Assembly (NCBI RefSeq): GCF_000321225.1
Contig: NW_004450267.1
Location: 7,486,601 to 7,550,600 of the forward strand
Length of the DNA stretch: 64,000 nucleotides
Direction of reading: 5' to 3'
From: Odobenus rosmarus divergens
Lineage: Eukaryota > Chordata > Mammalia > Carnivora > Odobenidae
The position numbers were made by a program, and so were the translations under genes. Positions 21,785 to 33,150 of the stretch are shown here, one piece after another. The notes beneath the pieces are model-generated. The model made no database searches and was not told the origin of the DNA. It worked only from the letters and a program-made list of their open reading frames with translations. Every line of letters starts with the position of its first letter. Position 1 is the first letter of the stretch.

Positions 21785-22170
21785 GACTGTTAAGGTGGGG
21801 TGTATAGATGCTTATTATGACTTTATACTATTGAAAAAAACCACAAAAGCTAAATGTTCAATCACAGGATTGGTAAAGTAACCAATGGAATATCCACTAT
21901 ATAGAGCCATTAAATATGTCACTGTACAAGAGTATTAAAGCCATGGGAAATTTCACAGTCTATTGTTAAGTAGGAAAAATGGACTATAAAACAGCATATA
22001 CAAACTTATCCCAGTTGTAGTATACTGGTGTGTGTCTATCCATAAAAACTACATATATACATGTACAGAGTGGTTATCTCTGGAAAATGGGATTATGGCT
22101 GATATTGTTAATTTTAATGCTTCTTTAATGTTTTTTGCTGCCCAATTTTATTTTTGAAATAATTCAAGAA
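21785..22170 (+). mobile_element. Old L1 (L1M-type) 3' end
   Basis: AAAGCTAAATGTTCAATCAC, AACCAATGGAATATCCACTA, AGAGCCATTAAATATGTCAC and GTGGTTATCTCTGGAAAATG follow the distal ORF2 and 3' UTR order of old mammalian L1s. It is antisense to KALRN. Confidence 0.75.
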
Positions 22171-22439
22171 GAGCAAATTCCCTCCTTTGTGTATTAATCT
22201 TTCATATATAGAATCTTTCTATAATATTCATGCACTTAGAAAGTTTAATAATTAGGTTGCGGTCATGATACCATCTGCAAACAGCATTTTAAAATTGAAC
22301 TTATTTAAAGTTCAGGGTAACCATGTTCTACAGCTGTTCACTCTATGATGTGATTCCATGACAAATAAAAAAATGGCCTCCATTCATCACAGATAAAGCT
22401 GTCTTATGACTAAAAGAACAATGTCCAAATAAGCCGTAA

Positions 22440-24215
22440 AAAGAAAATTAATTTTTCGTTAAATGTCATTCAAAGACTTGCCATGCATGCAAATAGAGTT
22501 TATCTCAGGAATGCAAGACATTAAAGAAGATTCAAGTGAAATTAAATGCAAATAAAATCAACATGTTTTTGGATTTAAAAAGCTAAATATTATAGCAGGT
22601 ATCTGTTGAACGAATCTCTAAGTACCTACTATGTGCCAAAGGGGTTTTCAACTAGACTTCCATTTGGAGGAATAAATGGATGAAAGTAATTAAACATTTT
22701 TTGAGAAAAAAAGATGAATAATGGGTTTGGCTTGCCCTCCTAGATATTAAAATATACTTTTTTTTTTAAGATTTTATTTTTATTTGAGAGAGAGAGAGAA
22801 TGAGAGATAGAAAGCACGAGAGGGAAGAGGGTCAGAGGGAGAAGCAGACTCTCTGCTGAGCAGGAAGCCCGATGCGGGACTCGATCCCGGGACTCCAGGA
22901 TCATGACCTGAGCCGAAGGCAGTCGCTTAACCAACTGAGCCACCCAGGCGCCCCTAAAATATACTTTTTAAAACTACATTTTTAAAAGGTGGGACAGACA
23001 TAAGAATTAACATACAAATGAATGGAGCCTGATTCATAGACTTAATACAGATCTGGCATATTTAAGAACTTAATATATGATAAGGAAAGAAACTAAAGTG
23101 ATGAGAAAAAGACAAATTATTAAAAAATGGCCCTGGAAAAGTGGACTATTTGGGAGAAAATAGTCAGGTTAATCCTTACAACTTCATACCAGACACCAAA
23201 ATAAATTTTAGACAGATTAGAAGCACAAATCTTAAAAATGACATATAAAAAGTACTTTAAGAGGAAACATGGGTGAGTAAATTTGACTGATCCCTGAATG
23301 AGAAAAGAGTTCTCTGGGCATAAAAGCATTCAAATAAATCAGAAAGGAAAATATTGATGATTTTGTCTATGGAAAATTTTACACCATACATCAGAGTATA
23401 AACAAGATTTAGAATGTAAATGACAAGCTGGGGAACATATTTACAACAAATCTAACAGAGAAAGGATTAATACTATTCCCTATTTGAAAAACGGGCAAAA
23501 GAATATAAATAGACATTTCAAAAAAGAAGGAGAAATGGCTAATAAACATAAGAAAAAGCAGTCAGCCTAATTAGTAATCAAGGAAATGCAAACCAAACAA
23601 TGAGATGTTTTAAAATCCATTTAATCTGCAAAGATTTTGAAAAGGCAATAATCCTCAATGCTGGCAAGAGTCCCGTGTTAGCCCTCCCTGCCCATAGTTC
23701 TGCTAGTGCAACCTTTCCAGAAAGCAATTTGGCAATATGAATCATGAATAATAACCAATGACCTAGTAATTCCCCTTCTGGACGTCTGTCCTGAGGAACT
23801 GAGGAGAACTGAGGACAAATATTTGAGGACAAGGAATTTCAAGCACTTTTTATTGCGGTCCCAAACTGCAAACAACCTAAATGTCCAACAGAAAGGGATG
23901 TTAGACAATCTTGAAATAGCTATAAATAGTTTGAGTAATTTATAATTTCACAGAAGAATGCTCAAAATCTGTAAAGTAAAAATTAGGATACTAATGATAC
24001 ATGTACTATATATGCTAGGTTGAATCAAATGAAATTTAAGACATAACTGTTTTTTAACCTTCAGAAATAGCAATTTGGTATGTTCCCAAATATGGATATA
24101 ATGTATTTCTGGGTTTGGGGATTATGGGGATATTTCATTTTCCTCTTTATACTTTTCTATAGTTTTTAAACTTTCTACAATGAATATGTATTAAAAAGTT
24201 AAAGTTGTATAATTA
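22440..24215 (+). mobile_element. Old L1 (L1M-type) fragment, split by a SINEC
   Basis: ORF2 relics appear in order: CTCAGGAATGCAAGACATTA, GGCTTGCCCTCCTAGATATT, AATAGACATTTCAAAAAAGA, GTAATCAAGGAAATGCAAAC, CCTAAATGTCCAACAGAAAG, then the 3' UTR CTCTTTATACTTTTCTATAG. Frames are broken throughout. A SINEC at 22762-22954 interrupts it. It is antisense to KALRN. Confidence 0.8.
22762..22954 (-). mobile_element. SINEC
   Basis: Complete antisense copy ending ACTGAGCCACCCAGGCGCCCC. Exact duplications TAAAATATACTTTT flank it at 22748-22761 and 22955-22968, so this is a fairly recent insertion into the older L1. Confidence 0.96.
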
Positions 24216-25344
24216 CATGAAGATCATATAAAGAACACCCCAAACTCAAATCTATATTAAATCACCTCTCTGCTTTCTCTTGCCTAGAGTTTGCAGTCCT
24301 CTGCCTCTTTGATCTTTTTTATCTCCATGCTCTTCATCTTTGTCTCTCCTTTGATTTATTTGCATATTCTATATGTCTTACATTTTATATTATTTTTAGT
24401 CAAGCATTTTCTGCTTCATACCATATGGCCTGAAGAGTACTCCCACTATAGATGCATTCGTATTAAAATGCAAGGATGGGTAGAGGACAGTTTAGATCAT
24501 GAGGCTATTTAAATTTTAATTAAATAAAATTTAAAATTCAGTTCCTCAGTCACAGTGGTCATACTTAAAGTAGTTAACGGCTATCACATTAGAGAATGCA
24601 GATAGAGAACACTTCCATCATTGCAGAAAAATTCTATTGACAGTGCCAGGCATTTAGATGGATAGATATCCTACAAATGGTTAAGTTCACTGGGTACAGG
24701 GTCTATGTCAAGAGCTCTCTTGGCATGTACTGGGAATGTTCTCCATACCCTATAACCAATGACTGAATGAGTAAAAAAGAGCCCATGATACAGCCAGTGA
24801 GGGGCTCAGCCAGCAAGGACCCAGGGTCCATAAACATAGATCTGCCATCCAGGAAAGCCAAAGAGATGGTCATCCTTGGTTTAAGCACATAAGCCTAGGG
24901 AAAAAACAAGTGACTTCCTCTCCTCCTCTTTTTTGCAAAAAGTATGATTGTTAACTTTTGAAACTTGATCTAATTTTCCAATAGGAAGAACCAAAGCTTT
25001 CAATTACTAACTGACCAGGCCCTCTGGATATTTTCAACACCTGAAGTTCTAACTATATACAAGACAAAGAAAAGAACTACAGTGGGTTCCATTGACTCAG
25101 TTAAGAGGATACAATTAATGCTTAGAGCTAATAAAATACTCGATGAACATTTGATTTCTTTTCTATAGGCTATAGGTTTATTTTTGTATTTGTTCAATCT
25201 TGCAATGTAAAATAACTCATGTTGCTATTTCAATTGTGAGACATTTTTGTCATAACAATAAAGTTCTTTCTTGCTCTGGAATGCCCTAGCCCCATTTTCT
25301 ACGTGGAGGTTTTGTCAATGTCCAATACACACAAAAAAATTTCA
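24216..25344. other. AT-rich intron segment, no gene recognised
   Basis: No coding or repeat signature I can name. 24510-24540 is an A/T tract (AATTTTAATTAAATAAAATT). Confidence 0.45.
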
Positions 25345-25470
25345 CTGTTCCTCAGTTTTCCCATTTGCAGAATGTAAGTAACACCAATCTCATTAGGTTA
25401 TTGTGAGAATGAACTGAGATTATGTCCATACCTTTTGACTAGCAGATGGCAGGTATCCAGTAAGTGCTAG
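25345..25470 (+). mobile_element. MIR 3' half
   Basis: CCTCAGTTTTCCCATTTGCA, ATTAGGTTATTGTGAGAATG and GGTATCCAGTAAGTGCTAGG match the MIR 3' half. Confidence 0.75.
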
Positions 25471-26344
25471 GAGATTGAGTGAATGAGTGAATTAATGAAG
25501 TGTCTGGACTATGTGACTGACCTGTCACTGGACTCAGCTGTACAATCCTGGAAGCAGAAACTATTCACAATTCAAGACACTACCATCCTCAGGCTGTCAG
25601 CTTCTGAAATTGTAGACACAATAACGGAGGAAATAAGCTACCTCCAGAGAGCATGCCTTGCAAATTCAGACTACTGCAAAGGTAAGAACATTATAGTTCC
25701 CATGGAAAATAATCTTCCCTCCAACTCTAAAAGTATCTGATTCTGTGTTTGTGCAAATGGCAAGAGTAGTCAACGATCTAATCATTCCAGCTTTGGGGCT
25801 CCATGCCTAAAATCCTTATATCAAAATCCGTATGTAGACTTGGAAGTATTTACCATCCAACAGGGGCCCAGGTGTGTTAAGAGTGACAGAGTCATAGTTC
25901 TGGTATTGTTCAAGGCTAATACTGTTCCTGACCTGGGAAAGACTACTACACTAGGAATCTAGAGATCTGACTCTCTCCTTGTACTTTTTCAAAGTCTCTT
26001 CCACGTTCTGGCCTTCATTTTCAATACCAGTAAAATGAATGAGTCAGACAAGATGATGATTGAGTCCATGCCCTTCCTGGCTGTTCCATTCCCTAATTCT
26101 ACTGCAAGAAGTTAGAGAAGGGGGCAACTCAGAAAGAAATTGAGAACCTCAGGGGTGAGAATCATGCTGGGGAGATACCATATTTAATTAATGTAAAATG
26201 CATCATTAGTTTATGTACCATTGAGAAAGAAAAAACCATTGCAATTAAACTACTATACAACATAAACTAGAAGATGCAGCCTGATTTCAGAGATGTGGGG
26301 AGGAAAATGGCATTTTAGAATCAATGGAATATAGGAACTAACTG
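25471..26344. other. Intron segment with an unexplained 85-codon ORF
   Basis: The plus-strand ORF at 25483-25740 ends shortly after AAAGGTAAGA, a donor-like string at 25678-25687. I recognise no protein family in it. 25960-26090 may be a decayed MIR. The rest is unremarkable. Confidence 0.35.
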
Positions 26345-26590
26345 GGCACTTGTTACATTCTAGACATGGAGCTAAGTGTTTTATACATATTATTTCATTT
26401 AACTCTAAAACAACCCTGTGACATAGAAATGTGTGAAAGATCAGCATTTTACAAAGGAAAAAAGTGAGGTCCAAAGGGTTTACAAAATTTGCTTAAGGTC
26501 ATCTAACTAGTCTATAGAAGAGGTGAGATTTGAACCTACAACGATTTCACTCCAAACTCTGTCTTCTTAATCCTTTACCCTTTGAAGAAA
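26345..26590 (-). mobile_element. MIR
   Basis: Antisense MIR: GTTTTATACATATTATTTCA, ACAACCCTGTGACATAG, AATTTGCTTAAGGTCATCTA and GAGATTTGAACCTACAACG. Confidence 0.8.
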
Positions 26591-26684
26591 GGCTGGAGCA
26601 TTTCACACAAAGTGAAAATGAGTTGTCTGATAGAGATAGGGCTAAAACTGTCAACATCCATTAATGGAACTTATTAGGATAAAA

Positions 26685-26840
26685 TACTTAGGACTGGAAG
26701 GAACCTTAGAAATAATATAATATAAGCACATACTCTACAGACAAACTAAAAAGCCCAGAGGTGCTATGTCATTTGCCCAATGTTACACACCCAGTTGTGC
26801 AAAAGCTAGGATTCTAGAATTTGCCCAGTAATAAGATCAA
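26685..26840 (-). mobile_element. Ancient SINE relic (family uncertain)
   Basis: GGACTGGAAGGAACCTTAGA followed by a degraded CCCAGAGGTGCTATGTCATT and TGCCCAATGTTACACACC shows the shared tRNA-SINE core in antisense. Confidence 0.5.
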
Positions 26841-28149
26841 GCTCACAAGTCTATAGTTTCCTGAATCTGCCCATTCCTATCTTTTCAAGTTCAGGGAATT
26901 TTCCCATCTCCAGCCAATGATTTCTTAGTGATTTCCCTGTAATCACATAGGCAAGTTCCTTCAGTATTCCAGAAGGCAGTTCCCTCTGGCCTGAGCTACA
27001 AAGCCATTCCCAAAGCAGTATGGGGAGGTAGGCAGAACAGCTGGGCTGGGTTCTAACCCCCTTAGTTCTAGGATCCCAGAATGCTTGATTTCTCAGTGCC
27101 TTGTGAATTCATATGTAACATGAGCCTAATACCACCAACCTCACACAGAGACAATGTATATAAAGTCTTGGTGGCACATAGCAGGTAGACAATCCATGGC
27201 AGTTATTATGGCTGTGATGGCCAAAGTGGCTCGGTGCTTTGTTGACACCTCACCTTTGTTGACCATCAGTTCACGTATGATAATCTGTTTTGCATTTTCT
27301 GACTTGAAGCATGTTCCCTTAGCTGGAAACAGCAGCAACTGGACAGCGTGCCTGTATTTTTGTCTTCATCTCCCTTTACAATAGAACAGCTTCTCCCAGC
27401 AGAAGGGCAAAACCCTCCTCTACCATTACTATTCACAAGTTTGCCTCCTGTGTCTTTAATCCAGTTCCCTGACCTTCCTTTAAATTTTTGTATAAGGCCT
27501 TTACAAATCAAGCTTCTTGAAGAAGCCCCTTTCCTTTTATGATTCATCCTATTTGTCTTAAAGTGAAGGCCAACCCCTCTCCAAAGTGCAGGCAGCCCTC
27601 AAAATTTCACAGCCACTTGAAGCTCAAGGTCAAGTCAATTTATGTTCAATCTTCCAACCACTGCAGGTTGACTACCAGTATAGAAAAAAAGCTCTTTCCT
27701 ACCTTTATAGGGATCTTTATGCTTCTAGTTACACACATGCTAGAAGACAATGTGTGATAATTATGTTGCAGGCTGCCTGGAGAAAGGATGGGCCCCTCAA
27801 GCTGGGAAGTGGAAAATGCCAAAGAAGCTGAGTAGCCAGGATGTGGGCTGACTTAATAGACCTACTTTCCATTTTAAAGACACCTAAATGGGGGGAAGGC
27901 ATGTGCCCAGCCCCAGAGTTAACCACCCAAAAAAGCCCAGCTGCTGTAAGCAGCAGGCATGACCAATTCACCACCACCCCCCTGGTGATAGCTTACTTCA
28001 CAAAACACAGGCTTTGTAAATCACGCATCACAAGAGCCCAAATTTCAGCTCCTACCCTGCCTGGCTGTTGTTTTGTTCTTGCTGCTTTTATGGAACTTTA
28101 AGGTAGATGTTTGCTGCCGTGATTAAAGGTTACTACCTAGGTACAGGCT
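26841..28149. other. Intron segment, no gene recognised
   Basis: No supported feature. ORFs of 60-93 codons on both strands overlap each other and show no family resemblance. Confidence 0.5.
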
Positions 28150-28350
28150 TCCTAGGTGTCTTAACACATCTTATGTTGATTAATTCTCACAACTACCTAA
28201 TGGGGTATATATTAGTTTCCACATTTTATGGGTGAAAACTAAGGATTAGAGAAATCAAGTAATTTACCCAAAGTTGCAGAGCTAGGAAAGGATGAAGACA
28301 GAATATGAACTCAGGTCCATCTGTCTCATTCCAAAGCCTGTGCACAAAAC
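28150..28350 (-). mobile_element. MIR
   Basis: Antisense MIR: TTGATTAATTCTCACAACTA, CACATTTTATGGGTGAAAAC, CAAAGTTGCAGAGCTAGGAA, TGAACTCAGGTCCATCTGTC. Confidence 0.8.
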
Positions 28351-29439
28351 CATGTGGATCTGTCTCATCTAGTTCCTGAGTCAAGGCACATCCAGAGCTT
28401 CAATCCCTATAGGACTGGGATCTAGCCATGTTTGGTACAGCCCCAGACACAGAATTTGATATGTCTGGGATGAGCCTCCAGCCCCTAAGTTTCTATGGAG
28501 TCACAGGGTAGCCAAACTTGCTGAGTGCCTCAGTTTCCGGCTGAGCACTACTATTAGTACCTTGCTACTAGCATTGTTCTCTGAAACCCCACCTGACCAG
28601 TTAGGGCCTCACTCATCCCTTGCTGTGCCCCTCTCCTGGCACTCCCTGGGGGAGGGAAGTAGGTCTGAATCCCTGTACCCCTAAGTCACTGTCTGGGGGC
28701 CTGCCAGGAATGGATGGATGGCCTCATAGTATAGGACCACAGACTCACCTGACCTTGCATGCCTCCTACCACTTGTGAACTCTGGGACACCTCCCTCCCA
28801 GGACTGCCCGATTCTCCCTCCCCCACCTTGGATGGTGGTGCTGGCCTGAAGGAATCTTGCTTTTGTGATGCTCCATTGGATCCTAAGTATTTCACTGCTG
28901 ACTATTTGCCTCTTCCAGGCCAGCCCAGCAGTCCCTGTGTTCTCAGCCAGACATTCTGTCAACCCTTTCAAAAGTGCCACTGCCAATCTTGTTTTAAGGT
29001 ACAAACTCAGTTTTCTTCATATAAGCAAGTGACTAAAACAACCCATAGATTGTCTGAAGCATTTCAGACAACAACTACAATTGGCTAAATTAAAATGAAA
29101 AGACCCATGAAACTCCCCACCCCACTGACTGTTAATGACGTGGTGATTATAAACATGGCAGCAAATATTATTACCAACTTCAAGCGTTAACTTGAAACCA
29201 GCTAGTATAGTCAGCAAAACGTGCCAGTCCTGGAAAGTTTGGCGAGCTCACGTAACACAGTAAGTCCAACAGGTGCACATCTAACCTAGATGAAATCTCT
29301 GACTGTGGAAATACAGTTGCTCTTCTCAAATTGTCGCACTACCTAGAACACCCTAGGGACTAAGCACAAGAATTCTTCTGTGGTGACCCAGATTGGCCTA
29401 GATACATGGTGGCAATTGTTTCTACCAAGCCATGTAAGG
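28351..29439. other. Intron segment; candidate conserved patch near 29090-29240
   Basis: No gene recognised. The 109-codon plus-strand ORF at 28759-29088 has no known domain. 29090-29240 is repeat-free and contains TTAATGACGTGGTGATTATA (CRE-like plus homeodomain-like), a weak regulatory candidate. Confidence 0.35.
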
Positions 29440-29790
29440 ATGGGTTGGAGACTGGCCTGGGGCTCACCAAGCCCATTCCTTCTTTTGAAGGACACAACTC
29501 TGACATTTTCTAGCCTCCCTTACAGTTAGGAGCAGCCATGTGACTGAGCTCCAGCCAATGGAGGGTAGGCAGAAGTGTTATATACCATTCCCAGGACTGG
29601 CCCATGAAATCATCCTACACTCTCTCCCATCCTGTAAAGGCTGGATGCAGAGGTTCTAGGAAAGGACTCCAGGGGATGGCAGAGTCACTCAATGGAAGGA
29701 GCGTGGGTCCTGGGTTTTTATCCAACTGGGAACATCTGTCGTGGACTGCAATGTGACCAAGAAATAGCTTCTATTACGTTACCCCTGATA
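29440..29790 (+). mobile_element. Ancient interspersed repeat (LTR-like, family not assigned)
   Basis: CAGCCATGTGACTGAGCTCC, AGCCAATGGAGGGTAGGCAG, GGATGGCAGAGTCACTCAAT and GAAGGAGCGTGGGTCCTGGG occur in the order of a repeat commonly seen in mammalian introns. I cannot name the subfamily. Confidence 0.45.
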
Positions 29791-29994
29791 ACTGCAGGTT
29801 ATTATAGTAGTCAACCTATGCAGACCAATTAACAGAAACACTGACATGGTTGACATAATTTTGGAAAAATACCAGTGTGGTAAACTGTGGAGACTAAAGA
29901 AATCACTTTCTATCCCCATTCCAAAGTCTTCTGTCCAATGTTACTATGTTCTGTAAAGGGTGGATATGGTCTCTTTTTAAAGAAACAAGAATAT

Positions 29995-30170
29995 GGGCGC
30001 CTGGGTGGCTCAGTTGGTTAAGCGACTGCCTTCGGCTTGGGTCATGATCTCAGAGTCCTGGGATTGAGCCCCATGTCACCTGCTTCTCCCTCTCCTTCTG
30101 CTGCTCCCCCTGCCTGTGCTCTCCTGCTCTGTCAAATAAATGAATAAAATCTTAAAAAAAAAAAAAAAAA
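29995..30170 (+). mobile_element. SINEC
   Basis: Head GGGCGCCTGGGTGGCTCAG, body with CCCATGTCACCTGCTTCTCC (a deletion relative to its neighbours) and an A17 tail. The flanks share AAGAATATG at both ends. Confidence 0.95.
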
Positions 30171-30227
30171 GAATATGTTAGTGATCTGGGTAGAAAAACT
30201 GCAGAACTTTAAAGAGGAGAACAATAA

Positions 30228-30433
30228 GGGCACTTGGGTGGCTCAGTCAGTTAAGCATCTACCTTCGGCTCAGGTCATGATCTCCGGGTCCTGGGATCGA
30301 GCCCCGCATCGGGCTCCCTGCTCAGTGGGGAGCCTGCTTCTCCCTCTGACCCTCTCCCTGCTTGTGTGCTCTCTCTCTCTCACTTGTTCACTCTCCCTCC
30401 CAAATAAATAAATAAAATCTTTAAAAAAAAAAT
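30228..30433 (+). mobile_element. SINEC
   Basis: Complete sense copy with CTTCGGCTCAGGTCATGATC, a CT-rich 3' part and an AATAAATAAATAAAATC tail. GAGAACAATAA is duplicated at 30217-30227 and after the tail (about 30437-30447). It lies only 57 bp from the previous SINEC, in the same orientation. Confidence 0.95.
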
Positions 30434-30870
30434 AAAGAGAACAATAAACACTGGAAAAGGGAAAGTTGGGAGGACTTAGCTATAAGCGACCAGTAGTCAG
30501 CCAGCTCTCCACTCTTCTCTCTAAAAGAACCCACCCGTGCCTCTGACAAACACATGTGAAAGTACCAGGTGAACTTTAGAGAGCAGGATGAACACAAGTT
30601 ACTACTATCGTTCTGCTTCCATATCTAAATCCTTGGCCTTGTCTCTCACCCAGCCTAGCTCCAATTGCATCACCAGCCACCAACAGGTGTTTCCATTTAG
30701 ATGGCACCCAACTCCCAAATCTCCCAAGTTCTCAACTTTATGTCTCCATCATGCTGAAGAAGGGAATAATCATTTTCTTCACACCTAACATATGCCAGAC
30801 CCATATATAACAATTGTAATTATATACTATTATATATGTATATTATAATTATAGTAATTACCTCACTAAA
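30434..30870. other. Intron segment, AT-rich end
   Basis: No gene seen. 30805-30860 is a low-complexity AT patch (ATATACTATTATATATGTAT). Confidence 0.5.
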
Positions 30871-30887
30871 TCCTCTCATATTCTTTC

Positions 30888-31072
30888 TTGAGATAGATAT
30901 CATTTCTGTATCTATCTCTATACCTATTTATCTCTATCTCTATCTCTCTCTATATATAGTAGGCTCCAGCACACCTCCAGGATCTATCTCTATATATAGG
31001 AGATATATCTATATATATCTGTATATATATAGAGAGAGATAGAGATGCAGATAGAGGAAGATAGAGAGAGAC
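30888..31072 (+). repeat. Compound TATC/TCTA/TATA/GAGATA microsatellite
   Basis: Pyrimidine-rich TCTATCTCTATC units, then TATATATAG blocks, then the complementary AGAGAGATAGAG. The two halves are roughly inverted relative to each other and can fold back, broken by a unique stretch GGCTCCAGCACACCTCCAGG at about 30961-30980. Confidence 0.92.
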
Positions 31073-31074
31073 AT

Positions 31075-31165
31075 TATTTCCACAAATGTGTAAACCGAGA
31101 CTCATAGAAGTCAAATGATTTGCCCAAGGTCACACACCTGGTAACTAGGACTATCAGGATGATTT
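31075..31165 (-). mobile_element. MIR fragment
   Basis: GTAAACCGAGACTCATAGAA then GATTTGCCCAAGGTCACACA, directly after the microsatellite, suggests the simple repeat grew at the MIR edge. Confidence 0.7.
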
Positions 31166-31437
31166 TCATCTATGGAAACAAAACAACCGGTGAGAAAGCT
31201 CCCTTAAACAGCTATTTACACCTGGAGGTCTGCTGGAGCCTGCTGTTCTGGCTCCCGAGGGCCAATTGTAATTTTCAGGATTTTTGCCAACTGGTTGTTA
31301 AATAGGTTGGTAGCTTGAAAAATCTGCCACAGTTAGGAGTATTTGCACAATGGAAATCAGCAAATGCTATAAATGCTACAATCAGAGCTTTCATTCCCCC
31401 TTGGAAACATTTCCCAGCACATCATACTTTTCTATTT

Positions 31438-31624
31438 TGTTTTTAGGGAGGGAGGGAGGAGGAGGAGGAGGAGGAGGAGGAGAGAGAGAGAGAGAGAGAA
31501 CCTTAAGCAGGCTCCATGCCCAGCACAGAGCCTGACACCAGGCTTGATCTCACAACCCTGAGATCATGACCTGAGACGAAATCAAGAGCTGGCCGCTTAA
31601 CCGACTGAGTCACCCAGGTGCCCC
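31438..31624 (-). mobile_element. SINEC, older subfamily with (GGA)n
   Basis: The antisense head AACCGACTGAGTCACCCAGG is clear. The middle reads CCTGACACCAGGCTTGATCT, typical of older SINEC. The tail is replaced by (GGA)n and (GA)n at about 31447-31499. Imperfect duplications CATACTTTTCTATTT / CTATACCTTTCTATTT flank it. Confidence 0.9.
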
Positions 31625-32704
31625 AAACTATACCTTTCTATTTGGAGCAATATGGCAAGGCGATTCTGTTGCTTTGTTGAGATTTCAGGAATAAGAAGTA
31701 GAAAGAAATAGGCCCAGATTGTAGACTTGACAAAAATTTACAAAAGTAAAGGCAAATGTTACAAAGACATAAAGAATGAAGCAGAAATATGTATCCCTTA
31801 ACATGGCTCAAACTTCTGACAGTTCCATAAAGAGCTCTCCTAAGAAGCTGGTAAGGAACAATTAGGAAGAATGACTCTAGTTGTAGGTGGGGAGGCAGTT
31901 AGATTCTGGGGCTATGTGGAGAACCACTGTGAAAAGAAAGATCGTAGAGGTTTAGTTTTAAACTAAGGAATGAGGGAGGCATCACAAGCCTCTTGCAGTA
32001 AATTCTGAAACAGTGACTTTTTCTTAATGAACATGAAATTAGCACATTGATGCAGTAGCACAGATAATCCACAGCAGAAAATAAAATTGCATGATACATT
32101 CCAAAGCTAAAGGTAAATGATTGGAATATCATCTTTGATCAACCTCACACGACGTACCCTCTGCAGTCGAAGTGCATCTTAATTAGCTACCCAGTATTTG
32201 GGGAGAGGAGCACAGAAGCTTATGGAGTATTTAGGGGCAGTCAGCCGGGGCAGTCAGCTGGGGCAGTCAGCCTGCATTCACTTTTTTCTTTTTCAGTAAA
32301 CATGCCACATGTGAGAAATAATCTCCATCTAAAAAATAAAGAAAGTGTGTTTTTCTTTGGGGCCTAGAGCAGTTGTTCTAAACATGGCTAATCATCAGAT
32401 TTGGTTGAGAAAATTTTTTTTAAAATACAGACTCTGGCATCTATATTTAAATTTAGACTCAGTGAGTCTAAGAAACTGTATGTTTGCCAGACCTGAACTG
32501 AAAAGATTCATAAAGGCATAACAGCAAAACAATAATTATGATGGTTAAAGGATCCTAAGAAGAAACATAATTGAGGTTGGCCAACAGACCCAAGAACAGC
32601 CAGGGAAGGGAAAAGCAGTTCAGACAGAGGGTCTGAAGGGCGTTCCAGGTTTTGGAGAGGTTACATTAGGATCCAACAGGACCCTGAGTGTAAGGAAGGA
32701 AGAC
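31625..32704. other. Intron segment with a 13 bp triple repeat
   Basis: No gene seen. The tandem repeat at 32234-32272 is the only structured element. The remainder is AT-rich unique-looking DNA. Confidence 0.5.
32234..32272 (+). repeat. 13 bp tandem repeat x3
   Basis: GGGGCAGTCAGCC, GGGGCAGTCAGCT, GGGGCAGTCAGCC are consecutive with one mismatch, so it is a very young minisatellite seed. Confidence 0.95.
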
Positions 32705-32875
32705 TAATTGCCACTTGTTAACTATGTTTGGAGGGCAAGTAACAACATCTCTAAGCTTCAGAATCCTCATCTATAAAATGGGGAGACTCACGGCTACATT
32801 GCTAGGCTGTTGGAGAATGGGAAGCACCTGTTACAGTCCCTGGCACAGAGGAGATCACTGTCAGTTGCTACCCCA
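32705..32875 (+). mobile_element. MIR
   Basis: GCTTCAGAATCCTCATCTAT, AAAATGGGGAGACTCACGGC and AGTCCCTGGCACAGAGGAGA follow the MIR order. Confidence 0.75.
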
Positions 32876-33054
32876 TTACTCTTTTCCCTTTTGCACCTTT
32901 TGGGAACATAACCCCATGCTAAAGCATATAAAGCTACCGAAGCTGCGGCCTGGGTCCCTCCACCCTCCCTCCTCCCGCAGCGGACGGGACTCACAGCAGT
33001 CTTCAATGGACAGTAGAGGAGGCTAAGCACTGCACCGGAGGTCAGAAAGCAAGA

Positions 33055-33150
33055 GAGTAGCTTTCACTTGGCTCTGCCCTCAACTTGCTACATGACCTTG
33101 AACAAGCCTCCTGTTTCCCTTGGTCTTAATTTCTAGCCCTGACAAATGGG
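33055..33150 (+). mobile_element. MIR core fragment
   Basis: CTTGGCTCTGCCCTCAACTT then GCTACATGACCTTGAACAAG is the MIR core. Confidence 0.65.

Noticed and set aside
28759..29088. 109-codon plus-strand cysteine-containing ORF
   Set aside because: No signal peptide, no recognised cysteine framework, no splice or promoter signals.
29995..30433. tRNA-like sequences
   Set aside because: They are the tRNA-derived heads of SINEC elements with A-tails and target duplications, not functional tRNA genes.
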